Position numbers and translations under genes: made by a program. The notes under the pieces are model-generated. The model did no database searches. It was given only the letters and a program-made list of their open reading frames with translations, and was not told where the DNA came from. Shown here in pieces: positions 48,730 through 60,471 of a DNA stretch of 64,000 bases. Source of the DNA: Styela clava (taxonomy: Eukaryota > Chordata > Ascidiacea > Stolidobranchia > Styelidae); contig NC_135255.1 of the NCBI RefSeq assembly GCF_964204865.1, positions 15,901,135 through 15,965,134 on the forward strand, in the 5' to 3' direction. Position 1 is the first letter of the stretch, and every line of letters begins with the position of its first letter.

Positions 48730-49395
48730 TTAACAAGGACAACCTGACCCTCCAGATGAATGAAGAACTTCTTTATCAATAGAAAGCACAGTTGCTCGTT
48801 TTACACTGGGATATTCTTCTCCCATCATCGGTTTACTGCTTTTTAGTTTGTGCGCAAGAGTTAGAAATATAGCTTCAACATTATTGCATTCACTGTCATC
48901 TTTCGCTGAAGTCTCAAATAGTGGCATAATGTGGGCATCTGCGAATCTTTGAGCGACATTTGTGTCAACTTGAATACCGTCTGTCTTGTCACATTTATTC
49001 CCAACTAAGATACGAGGAATTGAACGATCAAGTGCATATTTATCACATTCATCTATCCAATTTCGTAAACTTTCAAATGACACTTGTTTTGTGACATCAT
49101 AAACAAATACTACAGCATGAACATTTCGATAATAATGTGGCACCATCGATTTTCTAAACCTTTCCTGGCCCGCCGTGTCCCAAAGCTGCAATTTCAGCCT
49201 TTCATCATCAATGACTACAGTTTTTTCTCGAAAATCAACGCCAATAGTTGCCTCAGTTTTTGTTGGAAAATGTCCAGAACAAAAACGAAATGTCAAGCAA
49301 GTTTTACCAACATCAGAATCGCCTACGACGATTATTTTGAAGATTCTATTAGGTGTTGCTGACGATGCCCCACCTGTGGCATAAGACGCAGCCAT
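48730..49395 (-). CDS. RAB33: Rab33 small GTPase, intronless
   Basis: 221 residues. All Ras-superfamily motifs are visible: P-loop GDSDVGKT (25-32), switch I threonine in TEATIG, WDTAGQE (72-78), NKCD (133-136), ETSAK (161-165) and a C-terminal CPC double-prenylation motif. Rab33 subfamily marks are [39 protein letters not shown] and [11 protein letters not shown]. In vertebrates Rab33 works on Golgi and autophagosome membranes, binding ATG16L1. The sequence does not decide between the A and B paralogues; an invertebrate would usually have one. The start MAASYAT at 49395 is the first ATG after an upstream stop. There is no intron. Confidence 0.96.
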   Translation of the reverse strand: MAASYATGGASSATPNRIFKIIVVGDSDVGKTCLTFRFCSGHFPTKTEATIGVDFREKTVVIDDERLKLQLWDTAGQERFRKSMVPHYYRNVHAVVFVYDVTKQVSFESLRNWIDECDKYALDRSIPRILVGNKCDKTDGIQVDTNVAQRFADAHIMPLFETSAKDDSECNNVEAIFLTLAHKLKSSKPMMGEEYPSVKRATVLSIDKEVLHSSGGSGCPC

Positions 49396-49639
49396 ACTCC
49401 TTTGTTATCGAAGACCCTCACCTACCACTTGCTTCATATAAGCAGTATAAAGACCTGAAACCGACGCAGAAAAATATGCTAAATTCAGCTCTTTCAGTCT
49501 TTGTTTACCAGGGAAAAACATGACAAAAGTAAGTAGTAAAATGCTGACGTCATCGTCTGTGATTTTACTCATAAAATATTGGTCCGCTATTTTTTCATGG
49601 TCGATGGCTTCGGTACTGTGAACAAAGAACATGGGCAAA

Positions 49640-51175
49640 ACTATGTATAAGTATACTGTAGGCCTATATAAGTATAAGTTTATTTCGACTCCATAATCAG
49701 CAATAGACGATAAAATAATAGTTGATAATTTCGCCCACCATATATATTATGACTACTACAGTGAAGATTTAGGGAAAGTGAAAATCGCGTTCGTGAATAC
49801 TAGGCATAAAAAACTTTATTCGCATTTATTATTCAATATGGTAATTTAAGCCTATATGTGTATAAGAATCCCGTGTAACTACGAAAATTTGGTTCCGATG
49901 TTGGATTCGCCTTCACGCTCGACTAGGTTCTGACAGATTATTGCTTCGAAAATCATCGAGCGACGTTCTGCATTTTTCTGTGTTCTGACGGCGCTGTCAC
50001 GCGTCAAGATTAAGTGAGTGACCTATAAATATTCAAGTTAGTTGTGCACATGGAATATTACACGATATACTTGACTATAGAACTAATAGAATGCAGATTA
50101 CAAAACAAAATAGAAGAACAATAAATTGAGTGGGAAAGCCCTAGGACCGGTCCAGCACTCGAAAGCACATTGACAGTAAGATTTTAAATTCACTTTAAAG
50201 CTCCCACGAGTAGATGTAGTAGAGAGCCGCTTTGTGCTACGATTGTTCAGCAAAGAGTAAGTTGTAAATGTTTTTATAGGTACCCAATACAGTAATGACT
50301 TGTCAAGGAATGTAAATTTTGATTAGAGATAAGTATATTTTCAGGAAGGAAAGGATCATAAAAAAGTTGCAGCGTGAGGATTTATGATGCGTGATCAAAG
50401 CAAGAATATAAATTGACTGATGGGTGATGCTTTATCTCAAAAATCAGAATTACGTTGCACCATATCAATGAAAATTTTCGGTGGAGCAACTAAACCTGTC
50501 AGCAAAAAAGAAATGTGGTGAGCGATACCACCCTGTGTTTTATGATGGAGTTCTACTGATCTTGATGATTTTTTCCCAGACTTATTCTGCCATTGTATAC
50601 GAAGTCACCAGCTGCATATTACAACATAAGAGGTGTTTTACGTTTGCCGTGATAATCCATTTTGCTTGATTTCAGGCTGGTACTAATAATTTTTTTCACA
50701 TAAATTGGATACCTTAATATTGGATACCTTCAACATGGCTTCAACATATATATATATATTTATAATTTTGATTGTGCCAAAAAAATTTGCATTATTTTGC
50801 CGAGTGTTTTTAAATTATTGATTTGTGATCAATAGCAATAACTTTTTTGCTACTGCAAAATCCACAACATTTATTTAATGCATTATTATTTCTTTTGGAA
50901 CCGTTACATTTTATTAATTCCAATTTGTTTTGTGTGGTATTCGCATTTTTGTTTCGATGGAAGATGGTAGACAAAGTTCAATTGTTGTAGGTAATTCATT
51001 TCGAAATACCGTAACTAAAATATAAATTTTTGCAGACGGCTCTAAACTCACTTTTGAAGAATGATTTGCTGTCACCACATGGGTTTTTGGCATGGAAACA
51101 CATCTAGAGGGAATTTATGAAGATATGTCCAAAAAAATTTGATACAGCCATGTAAACTAACAGACCAACATGTTA
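49640..51175. other. stretch without recognised gene
   Basis: Includes the presumed Rab33 promoter side. Only short frames without domain character. A (TA)n run lies at about 50740-50758. Confidence 0.5.
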
Positions 51176-51500
51176 GGATAGGATTTACATATTTATCCCG
51201 GGGGAAAGGAAAGCCGATAAGACGGCTTAATCATATGGCGAACCACGGGCTCTCATCCGGTTACCAGTCCAGGTCGGGTATGGGATTAGTTAGCCAGTTA
51301 TTTGTTTTCGGAACTTGATGATGGAGATCATCAAGTTCCGATCAGCGGTTACGTGAACCATCCTGCGGCGGCGAGGAGTCCAGCAATCCTCTCGCACATG
51401 ATCATCCCCGCATGGAATTCGAACCTGCGAACCCACGAAGGGTACTCAGAGATGCGGTGGCGAGCGTATTCCTAACGCTTAGCACGATGCGCCACACCGC
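51176..51500 (-). repeat. tRNA-derived SINE, most complete copy
   Basis: On the minus strand it opens GCGGTGTGGCGCATCGTGCT (box A-like) and carries box B GGTTCGAATTCC, about 75 bases in, then an unrelated body ending in CCCGGGATAAATATGTAAAT. These are the parts of a Pol III-driven, tRNA-derived SINE. The body contains a 14+14-bp palindrome (51309-51340) absent from the other copies. Confidence 0.85.
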
Positions 51501-52190
51501 ACATTACAAGAATACTAAATAGGTAAATAATATTATTGATATATACTATTCGCAAATACAAAGTAAAATTTTCTCTATGGGGAGGAATTCCTCCACAGTT
51601 AGCTGCTTTCTACTGCAATCGACTAAAATCTTCAAAATAGCGCAAGGTGGACCGATCGATGGATAATAAGGTCATACACAAAAACGAATCAGTATTGTAT
51701 ATGCAGATAATTGCACACACGTATACAAAAAATTCCATCGATGCCACTGAACTCGGCTCTGTGTGCGCATTTTCGATGAAATAGCCACAAAAATTTGTTA
51801 TTTTTATGTTCCATTTATCTAGATTATGTAATTGCACCCACAGTAAACTTTCATCATTTACTGTATTTGAGATTTATTTGAGGCCTGCCTAATTTTTAGT
51901 CGTAAGTGTTGAAAAATATATATTTCCAAACCATAAATGTCACATGACTGCACAAACTTCAGTATCTTAGTCCGATTCTCCACAGGCTTCGAATTAGAAA
52001 TATGGGCATTCTGACGTCACTCCTACCGTTGTGAATTCACTACCCTTGGAATGAGACAATAACTGTCGATCGTTTCTCAGACAAGACACACGATATTCGG
52101 CAAGTTCATTTCTAAACTTTTGCAGCGGCAAAACTTTAATTTGTAACGTAATTAAATGCTCTATCCATCGGGCTTGCTTAGACTCAAATA

Positions 52191-53165
52191 GGGGAAAGTG
52201 GGGAAGGTTGGGACACTTTTTTTCTTTTGCATATTTTGAGCCGTTAATTCAGCATATTCACTTAAGTTGGCGGGACTAATGCATAGAGGGGTAAATGTAG
52301 TTTTTATTCCGCGACTAAGAAATTTCTTTGCGACACACATTTTATTACCAAAATGCTTTGAAAATCGTCTGTCAAGTGTTCCACTGTACCCCACTTGTGG
52401 GGCACATTCGAACAGACTCTGGGGCACAATGGGTCAGTCTGCCAAAATTCAACGAAGTATGCCCTTAAAAATAAGCACTTAATCAGCATAATCGTCTAAA
52501 GAACAGAGAGACTTCAAATTTGAAGATTTAATATTTTTTAAATCAATGTTCAACTGGAATAGTTCAGATATTTGGACAAAAAAATTTGCAAATAAAACTG
52601 ATTATTTCCTTCCGTGAATCTAAATGTGGAAATATTATTAATTCTCGAATATATTCCATATTGGGCCATGGGTCGAAAAAAACCATAATACTACACAAAA
52701 TATAACGCATCTCTAGGTCTCTAAGCACTTATTGTATCAAACACTGTCGAATTGTGCCCTGTAGGGCATGTCCCACTGGACCCAGGTCCATTGTTCCCCA
52801 TAGGAAACAAATATTTTCAGACCATCCCACGGCGAAATTCGGAAGGCACATCCACTCGCCAACGTTATGAATATTTTACAGTGGACCAAAGCTGAAAAAT
52901 ATCAGACGGTGGTTTGTCATGTTGGGAAGGCTACGGTAGAAAAAAGAAAAAACTGAAACGGCGAAATTTTAGTTTCAACCTCCCAAAACCAATTTCACCT
53001 TATAGCTTGCGCCGCTCTACCCGTCCGTTGTCCGTTCGCGGGGACGTTGTAACTCACCGAAGGGCGGATTGAAACATCGAACCGCGGACAAGATTGCGGA
53101 TATAGTATCAGTGCGAGAGCTGATTTTCCACTGTGCCCCATGTCCCAACGTGCCCCACCTTCCCC
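52191..53165. mobile_element. 975-bp TA-flanked DNA transposon with GGGGAA ends
   Basis: Left end GGGGAAAGTGGGGAAGGTTG; right end complement of GGGGAAGGTGGGGCACGTTG. It is flanked by TA on each side. GTGGGGCACA-type motifs recur inside (about 52390-52435 and about 52750-52800). No transposase frame. TA duplication allows several superfamilies; none assigned. Confidence 0.7.
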
Positions 53166-53473
53166 TACTGTATGTGCATATCGTATTTTGGGCATGAACA
53201 GTACTGTATTCGTCTTGTTTTAAAACACACAACAGGCGTTGCATGAAACTGGTTCGAGGCAAATTTTTGGGGTGTGTTATTAAATTCACTCAACATCGGA
53301 CACGATCGACTACTCCAAAAGTGGCGATCGATCGACGTGTTGGCCACTCCTGATATAAATGATCAGGAAACCACGACAATCCTCAGTCTCAGTAAAAGTG
53401 AAGAGTGCTGCATAGATATACATCGTTCGCGCGTACTAAGCATATCTCTCTATGGGAATTAGACACTCGTCGG

Positions 53474-56400
53474 CAGTGGCGGCGCGTGGTCATTTTGACA
53501 ACCGGGGCAAGCTACTGCGGGACCAAGTCACCCCCATCTACGGGGACAGGATGAGCGCTGTAAGTTCTCCCATCATTTTATGAGTATAAAAACCATTCCA
53601 TCGGTAACAACCAATCGGCAAAAGCGACAATTTTTAACGATAAGAAAGTGTCTTTAAAACCGGTCCAAGTCAAGGGATTAATAAATATAGACATAGTTTA
53701 TTTTGAAACCTCTTTCAAAAGGAAAGGCAATATTTACCCAGATAAATACAATGACATATTAACAGAAACTTCGGGAAAGCAGACAAAACCTAAAATAAGG
53801 TTTAAAACGTTACTATGAAGAAAGGAAAGCTAATGCAAAGATAAGGACATGCGTCGCTCACTCGTAGATATATATGCTGCTAGACTTCTACTGCTTGAAC
53901 ATGTATGCAACACGCCGCGGTTTCTTGGAAGCATAATGCTCAATAACGCGCTGATTAAAGTCATGCATCCCAGATATAACGTCTCTGTGAATGGATAAAA
54001 CAGCCAAGGAATTTAATCTATCTTGCTTCATTGTGTTTCTGAGATACGTTTTAATACGCTTCAGCGTGCTGAATGTTCGCTCTGCGTCGGCGGAAGAAAT
54101 AGGCGTCGTCAAAATGATGTCCAGAAATTTTGCAGACGCCGCAAAGGTAGTTACTAGAGTGTTATCTATGAGGAACCCATAGAGCGCGCAAGTTGATGTG
54201 ATGTTCAAAAAAGTTTGATTGGTGTATATACATCGCAATTCATTTTCCAATTTACCCACGTTTATCACGGGGTAAAATTTGGAGACAGTAGCCAACAAAT
54301 GGATGGGAAATTGACGTGCAAATTTTGAAAAAATTTTGGGGTTCATCAAAGAGAACGCGGCAAGGTGTTCAGTGCGCAGACGATCGCCTATTTGATTCAC
54401 CAGAATGTCACAGCATTCCTTTGCAGACAAAATCAAACGCTGCGTTGTTTGCCCGCGGCGTAAAAAAGCACTCCATGTGTCGTCGTATTTTATTGTTACC
54501 CGGATACGAGAAACAGCATCGCAGAAGTCTGAAATACACGACTGCACAGACGCTCCATCCATTAGCCTTGACTGCAATGCGCCGTATAATACATCCACGT
54601 GATAGAATATTGTGGAGAAAAAAGCGAGAAAAAATGAAAACTCACCATCTTCTAGCAGACGCTTTAGACCTGCCGCCTCCCTCACAGAGCGTTCGTCCCA
54701 AACCGGAGAGCTCTGAATGCCATTGAAACACTCAATGAGCTCAGACCTAATTTCGGACACGCCCTGCACCACGCGTGATTGGAAGTTCCAACGTGTTGGT
54801 GCACAAGCTGGGAGACGGCGGCTACATATCTGGCGAAGGAGGTCAGAGCGCTTCGGCGAAACGGAAAAAAATGAAGAAAACCCCGAAACATTTGCAAAAA
54901 ATATACGGACGAGAAGGGTATCAAGACACATATTTTTAATAACGAGGTTAAATTGGTGTGCATAACAATGTAAAAAATGCGCATGAGGAAAATCTTCTTT
55001 TATATAAACTTGAACACCATGTTTCGACCCACTCATGACTGCCGCGCCGTCATAAGTTTGAGCTATCAATTTTGACTTCGCGTTGTAAGGCTGTAACACT
55101 TCTCTCAGTACAGCAGATATCCCGCAAGCCGTGCGATCAACGATTGGTACAAAGCTGTGAAATCTCTCGGTAGGTTTACCATCTTTCACAAGCCGAAAAA
55201 TCACAGCCAGTTGGGAAACGCACGTGATGTCAGTTGTCTCGTCAGACTGAATCGAAAGGAACTGGCAATTCTCAATTTCCAGAGCCAAATGTTGTGAATA
55301 AATTTTATACATTGAGTCGAGCAAATCATTTTGGATATCCTTAGATGTCCCTTTCGAAACAGTTGCGGCATCAAGATGATCTCTCAATACTGTATCTAGG
55401 GATGCGGTGTATTCCACCATATCCAAAAATACCCTTCTATTAGAAGAGCCAGCCCGTTCATCGTGCCCACGGAGGGACAGCTCGTGACAACCAATGAACT
55501 TCAAAACATCTATCAATCGACCGAGAACATGGCGGTTTTTCTCGACGTTTTGATTGTGCCGACGAATAGAAACCGCGCGTCCTTCATCCAACTATGCTGC
55601 AATATTAACATTTCCGAATGTTCGGTATTTTACTGCATTGTCCAGATGCTCCATAGAAGATTGATGATCCCTGGCACGCTCGGAAAGATGTTTAAGATCT
55701 CTAAAACCAAATTTACACCAACGTGAGTCACGGGCGGTAGCAAAAAGTAGGCAATAAAAACAAAAATGTGCATTTTTGTCCTCGCTGTAACACAACCATT
55801 CGTGTTTTTTATACCAAGTTTCTGCGCAGAATGTACGCCGACGCTTTCCTCCGTCATGGGATTGTTCCAGTGAACAATTTTTTGGTTGATAAGGCCCAAG
55901 ACGTTGTACCTCTAATTTTTGTTCCAGCGGCAGCTGCGAAAACGGAGTGCGAAGTAGTGCATCAACCTTATTCATTATGAGGTCTAAGGCTAAGAAATGC
56001 GAAGCCGGAAAGAAGTAGGGAGCTCAAAAGGAATGTGGAAAATCGAAAGCAAATGGACTAAAGGTCTCTAACTGATTCAAATAGCGAAACAAGCGACAAA
56101 AACGAAGGCGAGGAAACTATCAAATCTTCAAGCAACCAACGAACGAGAAGGAATGCGTGAATATGTCAACACGTTGTTGTAAGAAACGTCGGCATTGTGT
56201 CGTCATAATTTCGGGGCTAGCCCCGATGATTTAGTAAAAGAAACAGAAAACAAACGAGACAAATGCGGCGAGTGGAAGATAAAAGAGAGAATACGATATA
56301 CAATGAGCAACCGGGGCAAAATCGGCGTCGCCCCGTCGACGTTCGGCGAAGGCTTTGCGAGCGAAAAATGAACCATGTCGGGAGAATATGGCTAGTGTAG

Positions 56401-56488
56401 ACAGTCTGTGCAACCGATATTGAGGTGTTTTTCAAATATTTTTTATTATACCGAAAAAACAACCGGGGCAATTGACGCGCCGCCACTG
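53474..56488 (-). mobile_element. complete hAT transposon with transposase
   Basis: The 14-bp inverted end CAGTGGCGGCGCGT occurs at both edges, and exact 8-bp duplications CTCGTCGG lie at 53466-53473 and 56489-56496. An ACCGGGGCAA block lies close to each end and again near 56308. The only long frame is a ZMYM1-like hAT transposase on the minus strand, broken by one stop. The good state of ends and frame suggests a recent insertion. Confidence 0.97.
53888..55975 (-). pseudogene. hAT transposase (ZMYM1-like, TTF zinc finger + DUF4371/hATC) with one in-frame TAG
   Basis: ATG at 55975 opens 127 codons holding a TTF-type finger (TWYKKHEWLCYSEDKNAHFC, FCFYC). A single TAG at 55594-55592 follows, and the same frame then continues for 567 codons to 53888. 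The second part has QSDETTD (first catalytic Asp, residue about 117), TYDGAAVMSG (Asp about 181), HCYAHQFNLV, and the C-terminal dimerisation region SSADAERTFSTLKRIKTYLR with the catalytic Glu (about 504) and LNSLAVLSIHRD. The overall form matches ZMYM1-type transposases. The lone stop may be a mutation, a sequencing error or a readthrough site. The reading frame is otherwise free of lesions. Confidence 0.92.
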
Positions 56489-56496
56489 CTCGTCGG

Positions 56497-57111
56497 TGAT
56501 TTTTGATAAGCCCCCTCCCAAACCCTGTATATACTTTATGAAGGCTCGTTATTTGCATTTATTGAAAAACAAGCGAGTAATACCCAAATATATGGATAGG
56601 ATTCTCATATTTATAGGGTGCCCAAACGTGCTATTCCCACCAATGTACGCAGTACAATCAGCTGCGTGAGGGCAAGCTTGTTCATGGAGTTTGGCACATA
56701 GCGGTCAGATTCTGGGATTTTACGCTGATATAACACAAATCTATACTAAATGTTTTAGGAAATGAAATCGGTGTTAAGTACTGCTTTAAACTTTCCACTA
56801 ATTTTAACCTTCAAAACAATACTGTTTGCAACGCAGAAATTCAGTGTCCATAACTTAAATCCATAACAATATAGAAATCGCGAGCTTTCCGCAACATATA
56901 AATCACTAACTGGTCCAACCATCAAAGCATTTTATTACTTGGAAGAAATCTCGAATTTACAAAGAAATTTTACGAAAGAACAAAACGAATTTAAAAGTAC
57001 ATGATTGGGAACATTGACTAGAGTAGCATAAAACAGTCAACAATAACTAGATTGTTATTCTTGTTAATGCAAGTATATATTCTCGTTTTCATCTACAAAA
57101 GACAAATTACT
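56497..57111. other. short intergenic stretch with 3' UTR of the LOTUS gene
   Basis: Contains AATAAA on the minus strand at 56936-56931, about 180 bases after the stop at 57112, suiting the end of the LOTUS-domain transcript. Nothing else recognised. Confidence 0.5.
56931..56936 (-). terminator. AATAAA polyadenylation signal
   Basis: AATAAA on the minus strand about 180 bases past the proposed stop of the LOTUS gene. Confidence 0.45.
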
Positions 57112-57368
57112 TCAAAATTTAGATGGTAAGTCAAAGGTGATTTTTCTCCTGTTGAAGATGACATGCTTTGCCGGGGTAGTGTTATCTTCAGATGATTTAG
57201 ATTCTTTAATCCCATTATCTGAATCTTCATCTTGATTGTAAACTGTGCTTGATGGTCTCGCAACCTGTCGCACTGAAAGTGCGAATGCACAGTCTAAATC
57301 AGAAAACGTTGCACGTGAGGTGGAAGTTAAAATTCTATGCGTGGGAGACCGACTGATGAGCATTTCCA
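57112..57368 (-). CDS. candidate last exon of the LOTUS protein
   Basis: Acceptor CCTACATAG|TGG opens 84 codons (including RSPTHRILTSTSRATFSDLD) to a stop at 57112. Ser/Arg/Asp-rich, no domain. A minus-strand AATAAA follows at 56936-56931. Inferred from phase, stop-free length and signal only. Confidence 0.5.
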
Positions 57369-60300
57369 CTATGTAGGGTAGGGCTGATGAGGTAGGTGAT
57401 TAGCACGTTAGTCAGGTATCCCTGTCCGCATTACGCAGAAAATTTTTGGAAACGATCGGGCCAGAGGAAAGGGGTCAAAACGGGGTTTTTGTGGCCCGAG
57501 GCTGTTCATTGGTCAATCAGCTGTCAATCAAGTCACGCTAGAGTAATTTAGGGGTTCAGAGGCCGTTTAGCTAAGTTTCCGGGGCCGGAAAGCGTTTGCC
57601 CGAGTATTAGGAATTTTTCCAAGTCTTTTTGGCGGTGGGGGCTGTGCCCCCACGCCCTCTGTGGTGAGAAAACTCGTGCAAAGCCACGCCCACTTAGGTT
57701 CTATTGTTTTTGGGCAATTCTGAGGCATGTGAATGGGGTTTTGGGCCAAGATTTGCATAATTCTCAAAGAGTATAATTATTTGAAATTTTCTTTACTGAA
57801 AAATCGGTGTTTCCCCCTCCCAATCGCCCTCCAGTGGCGTAAGAAGGTTGCGCACTTAAAAATGGAGCTATTGAGAAATAAAATAGATAGGTATGGTTGG
57901 AAAAATTAGTTTAACATTGTTCTGAAGAAATTTTTGTTCTCTTACTCCCCAGTCACGCTTTAGTGATTTTGGCTTATTGCAGGCCTCTGAAAGGACATAT
58001 TGAGAAAGTGAAAGCATGGGCATATTTGGAAAAATTATTTGAATCCATTTTAAAAGGAATTTTTTTCCTCCAACTCCTCAGTCATGCTCCATTGATTTTA
58101 CGTTATATTTCGAGAATGGTAATAGGTAAAGATGCCATATTTGGGTCATACAAGTTAATTGAGGTCTAGTTTATGTCAAAAAAATTTCGTCACGGTTGAG
58201 TGATCACGGGCCCTAAAATGAATAAAACTTGATTCCCATTAGAGGGGATCAGTTTCTAACCTGGTATTTAAACTATTTAATGAACTAAAAAGGTCGGGGG
58301 CACTGCGCCGGACGAATGCAGCCATTCGTCCGGCGCAACGACCAGGGTCTTCCAACAAAATCAGAACAAACACCTACTTTTTACCTTACTAAACACATTT
58401 CTTCACATTTCCCCTCGCGGGTAGCGAAGCGACCGACCCCTGGATGAACTACTCCGCACATTGGGAGGTTTAATATCACCACTGCCATGTGATACAGAAT
58501 CTTTTTTATCATCAATTTCAAAATGTAATTTTCTTGGAAACACCTTTTCTGGCCCAGATTTTGGTATATTACTCAAAGTTGCACAATTTTCTGGCATGTC
58601 AGCTCGAACTTTTAAATGCTTTTGTTTCGATTTTGGATTGAATTTTTTATAACTTTCGATTTTCAGAAACGGATCAATTTTGTTTGACAATGATTCTGAA
58701 GCAACATTCATATAATTTTGGACTAACAGACTCATTGGTGACGACTCTATCTCAGTTCCGACTTTCTCTTCAAAAATCCCAGATTTTTGCATTTTTGAAT
58801 CATTTGAGGTAGCAAAACTTGGTAATTTCTTTCCAAATACCTTTCTTTTTGTGCTTTGATTAGAAAAGGTTCTCAAATCTGAATTCATAGATTCTGAATC
58901 ACTAGTAGGTTTAGAAAACAAAGGAGTCTCAACTCTTATGTTATCAGTCTTGTTATTATTTATGTTCCTATGACTTTTCTCCATATTGTCATTTGATTTC
59001 AAGGCGTGCTTTCCAGACATCACTGTAGAGCAAGACTCAGGCGACTTGTTAATTTTCATTTCTGTCAGCCCTGTATTCAGAGAACTTGAGAATCTGGTGG
59101 CAGCTGAAGGAACAATCAAGTCATCGTCAGAATCCACCATTAGAGGGTTCTTGAATTTAGATGTATTTTTCAAGTATGAATTATTTTTGTATTTGGGAGA
59201 CAAAAGTTCCTGTTTTGTGGCTTGCACAGGTTTATCGTTGATGTTGTTGGTATCACTAGGAATTTTTATTGATTTTATTTTTTTAAGGGAATCGAAAGAA
59301 TGTTCTTTGTGGTTTTGGGATTCAACAACTTCGCTTGTAATTTGTATTTGAGACCTTTGTGAATAAACAAAGCCTGGTTTGTCAGAAAGAGATGTTGTGT
59401 TAACAGCAGAACTAGATTCTGAGTTTTCGTAAGAGTCAACCATCATTAAAGGGTTCTTGAATCTAGAAGCACTAGTAAATCCGGAACCAGAGATAGACTT
59501 GCACAAAGAATTGCATCCAGCAGAGACCAGTGATGACTTAATTTTTGGCAATAAATGTGAGTGGTTGTGTGGCGAGTGTTTTTCTCGTACATTCGGCTGC
59601 ACTCGATATCTTCCTGTTTGGTGCCAAACAAGCCTTGGTGTTAAAAAAATATCTTTTCGATTATTGATTGTAGGTCTTGCATCCTTAGGCGCACGATTTG
59701 GGGAGTCAAGAAGCGGATTTGGGATGTCATATGGGATTCCAACATTTCTCTTTCTTGTTTCTGCTGTACCATATCTAATTACAGTTGATCGTTTATGGGG
59801 TGCCTTTATAATAACTCTTTTATAACTTGTAACTTTCTTTTTCTTTTTAGTTTTCTTTGCTTTCTGATGTTTAATCAAATTTTCCAAATGTAGTGTCGAG
59901 TCACTGCTAACTCCATGATAATTTACTTCACCACAGTAATTTGAGATGAGAATAACATCAGGAATAGCCAGGACAAAATTATGCAGAGTAGTAAACCCAA
60001 GTTCTTCGTATGAAAGTCTTAGCCCTGGGTATAACAGAATAATGATAGAAATTTCAAAATGAAACAATGAAGAAAAATGTTACATTCATAATTTTGATTC
60101 ATAATCCAAATGAAACTTGGGTTGTTTCATCCATTGGTGAATTATTTGAAATGAAAGACCTTACTGCATTATGATGATGTAAATATGAGATTTGATGCCA
60201 GAGGAAATATAGTCAGTTTTGTTTCGTACTATTCTAAGTTGATTTGAACCCAGTTACCAAATTGATGTTGAGACATTGAAACAAAATATCCTATGGTTGA

Positions 60301-60471
60301 CTTGATCCCTTGTATAGGCTACCATAAAATCATGCAGTCACCTGTTATTTCTTTGAAATCTGATTCAAATTTGTGAGCAAGAATTCCAGTTTTTGATGAA
60401 AGCAGAACAGCACGAATCAACTTTTTTGTCCCTTCAATTGTAGGTGGCTTTTTAGGTTTTGCTAGTCCCAT
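57112..60471 (-). CDS. LOTUS (OST-HTH) domain protein, TDRD7-like N-terminus
   Basis: Exons on the minus strand are 60471-60342, 60024-58438 and 57368-57112 (about 657 residues). The junction between the first two is strong (ACAG|GTGACT, ACCCAG). The third exon is inferred. Residues about 16-70 form a LOTUS domain: KKLIRAVLLSSKTGILAHKF, then EITG, then YEELGFTTLHNFVLAIPDV. The extension GEVNYHG...LENLIKH and lysine-rich stretch (95-107) parallel the extended LOTUS of TDRD7/TDRD5, which binds Vasa-type helicases in germ granules. The rest is low-complexity Ser/Asn/Lys-rich and has three NPL(L/M)..DS motifs. No Tudor domain is seen, so it may be a LOTUS-only protein or a truncated gene model. 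If the second splice is wrong, the frame stops at 58403. Confidence 0.8.
57870..58130 (+). repeat. degenerate tandem repeat, period about 129 bp, in the LOTUS gene intron
   Basis: ATTGAGAAA (57870, 57999), GGAAAAATTA, CCCCAGTCACGCT/CTCAGTCATGCT and TTGATTTT/GTGATTTT recur in order at a spacing of about 129 bases. Just over two copies, clearly diverged. Confidence 0.65.
58304..58337. repeat. perfect 15-bp inverted repeat, 4-base loop
   Basis: TGCGCCGGACGAATG (58304-58318), loop CAGC, then its exact reverse complement (58323-58337). G+C-rich in AT-rich surroundings. It lies in the intron about 100 bases from the large LOTUS exon. Confidence 0.95.
58438..60024 (-). CDS. LOTUS protein exon 2 (large)
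   Basis: Acceptor ATACCCAG|GGCTAA completes the LOTUS domain (SYEELGF ... IPDVILI). About 528 codons. The donor proposed here (GGG|GTCGGT) is weak but has the right phase for the exon at 57368; without it the frame reads to a TGA at 58405-58403. Confidence 0.82.
60342..60471 (-). CDS. LOTUS protein exon 1
   Basis: ATG at 60471 (MGLAKPKK). It encodes the first half of the LOTUS domain, ending at EITG with donor ACAG|GTGACT in phase 1. Confidence 0.85.

Noticed and set aside
49405-49638. 77-codon frame just upstream of Rab33
   Set aside because: It ends with a stop before the Rab33 ATG and has no domain; it looks like 5' leader or intergenic sequence.
54316-55726. Several plus-strand frames inside 53888-55975
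   Set aside because: They are antisense shadows of the hAT transposase.
58986-59825. Plus-strand frames of 121 and 122 codons
   Set aside because: They are antisense shadows of the large LOTUS exon.
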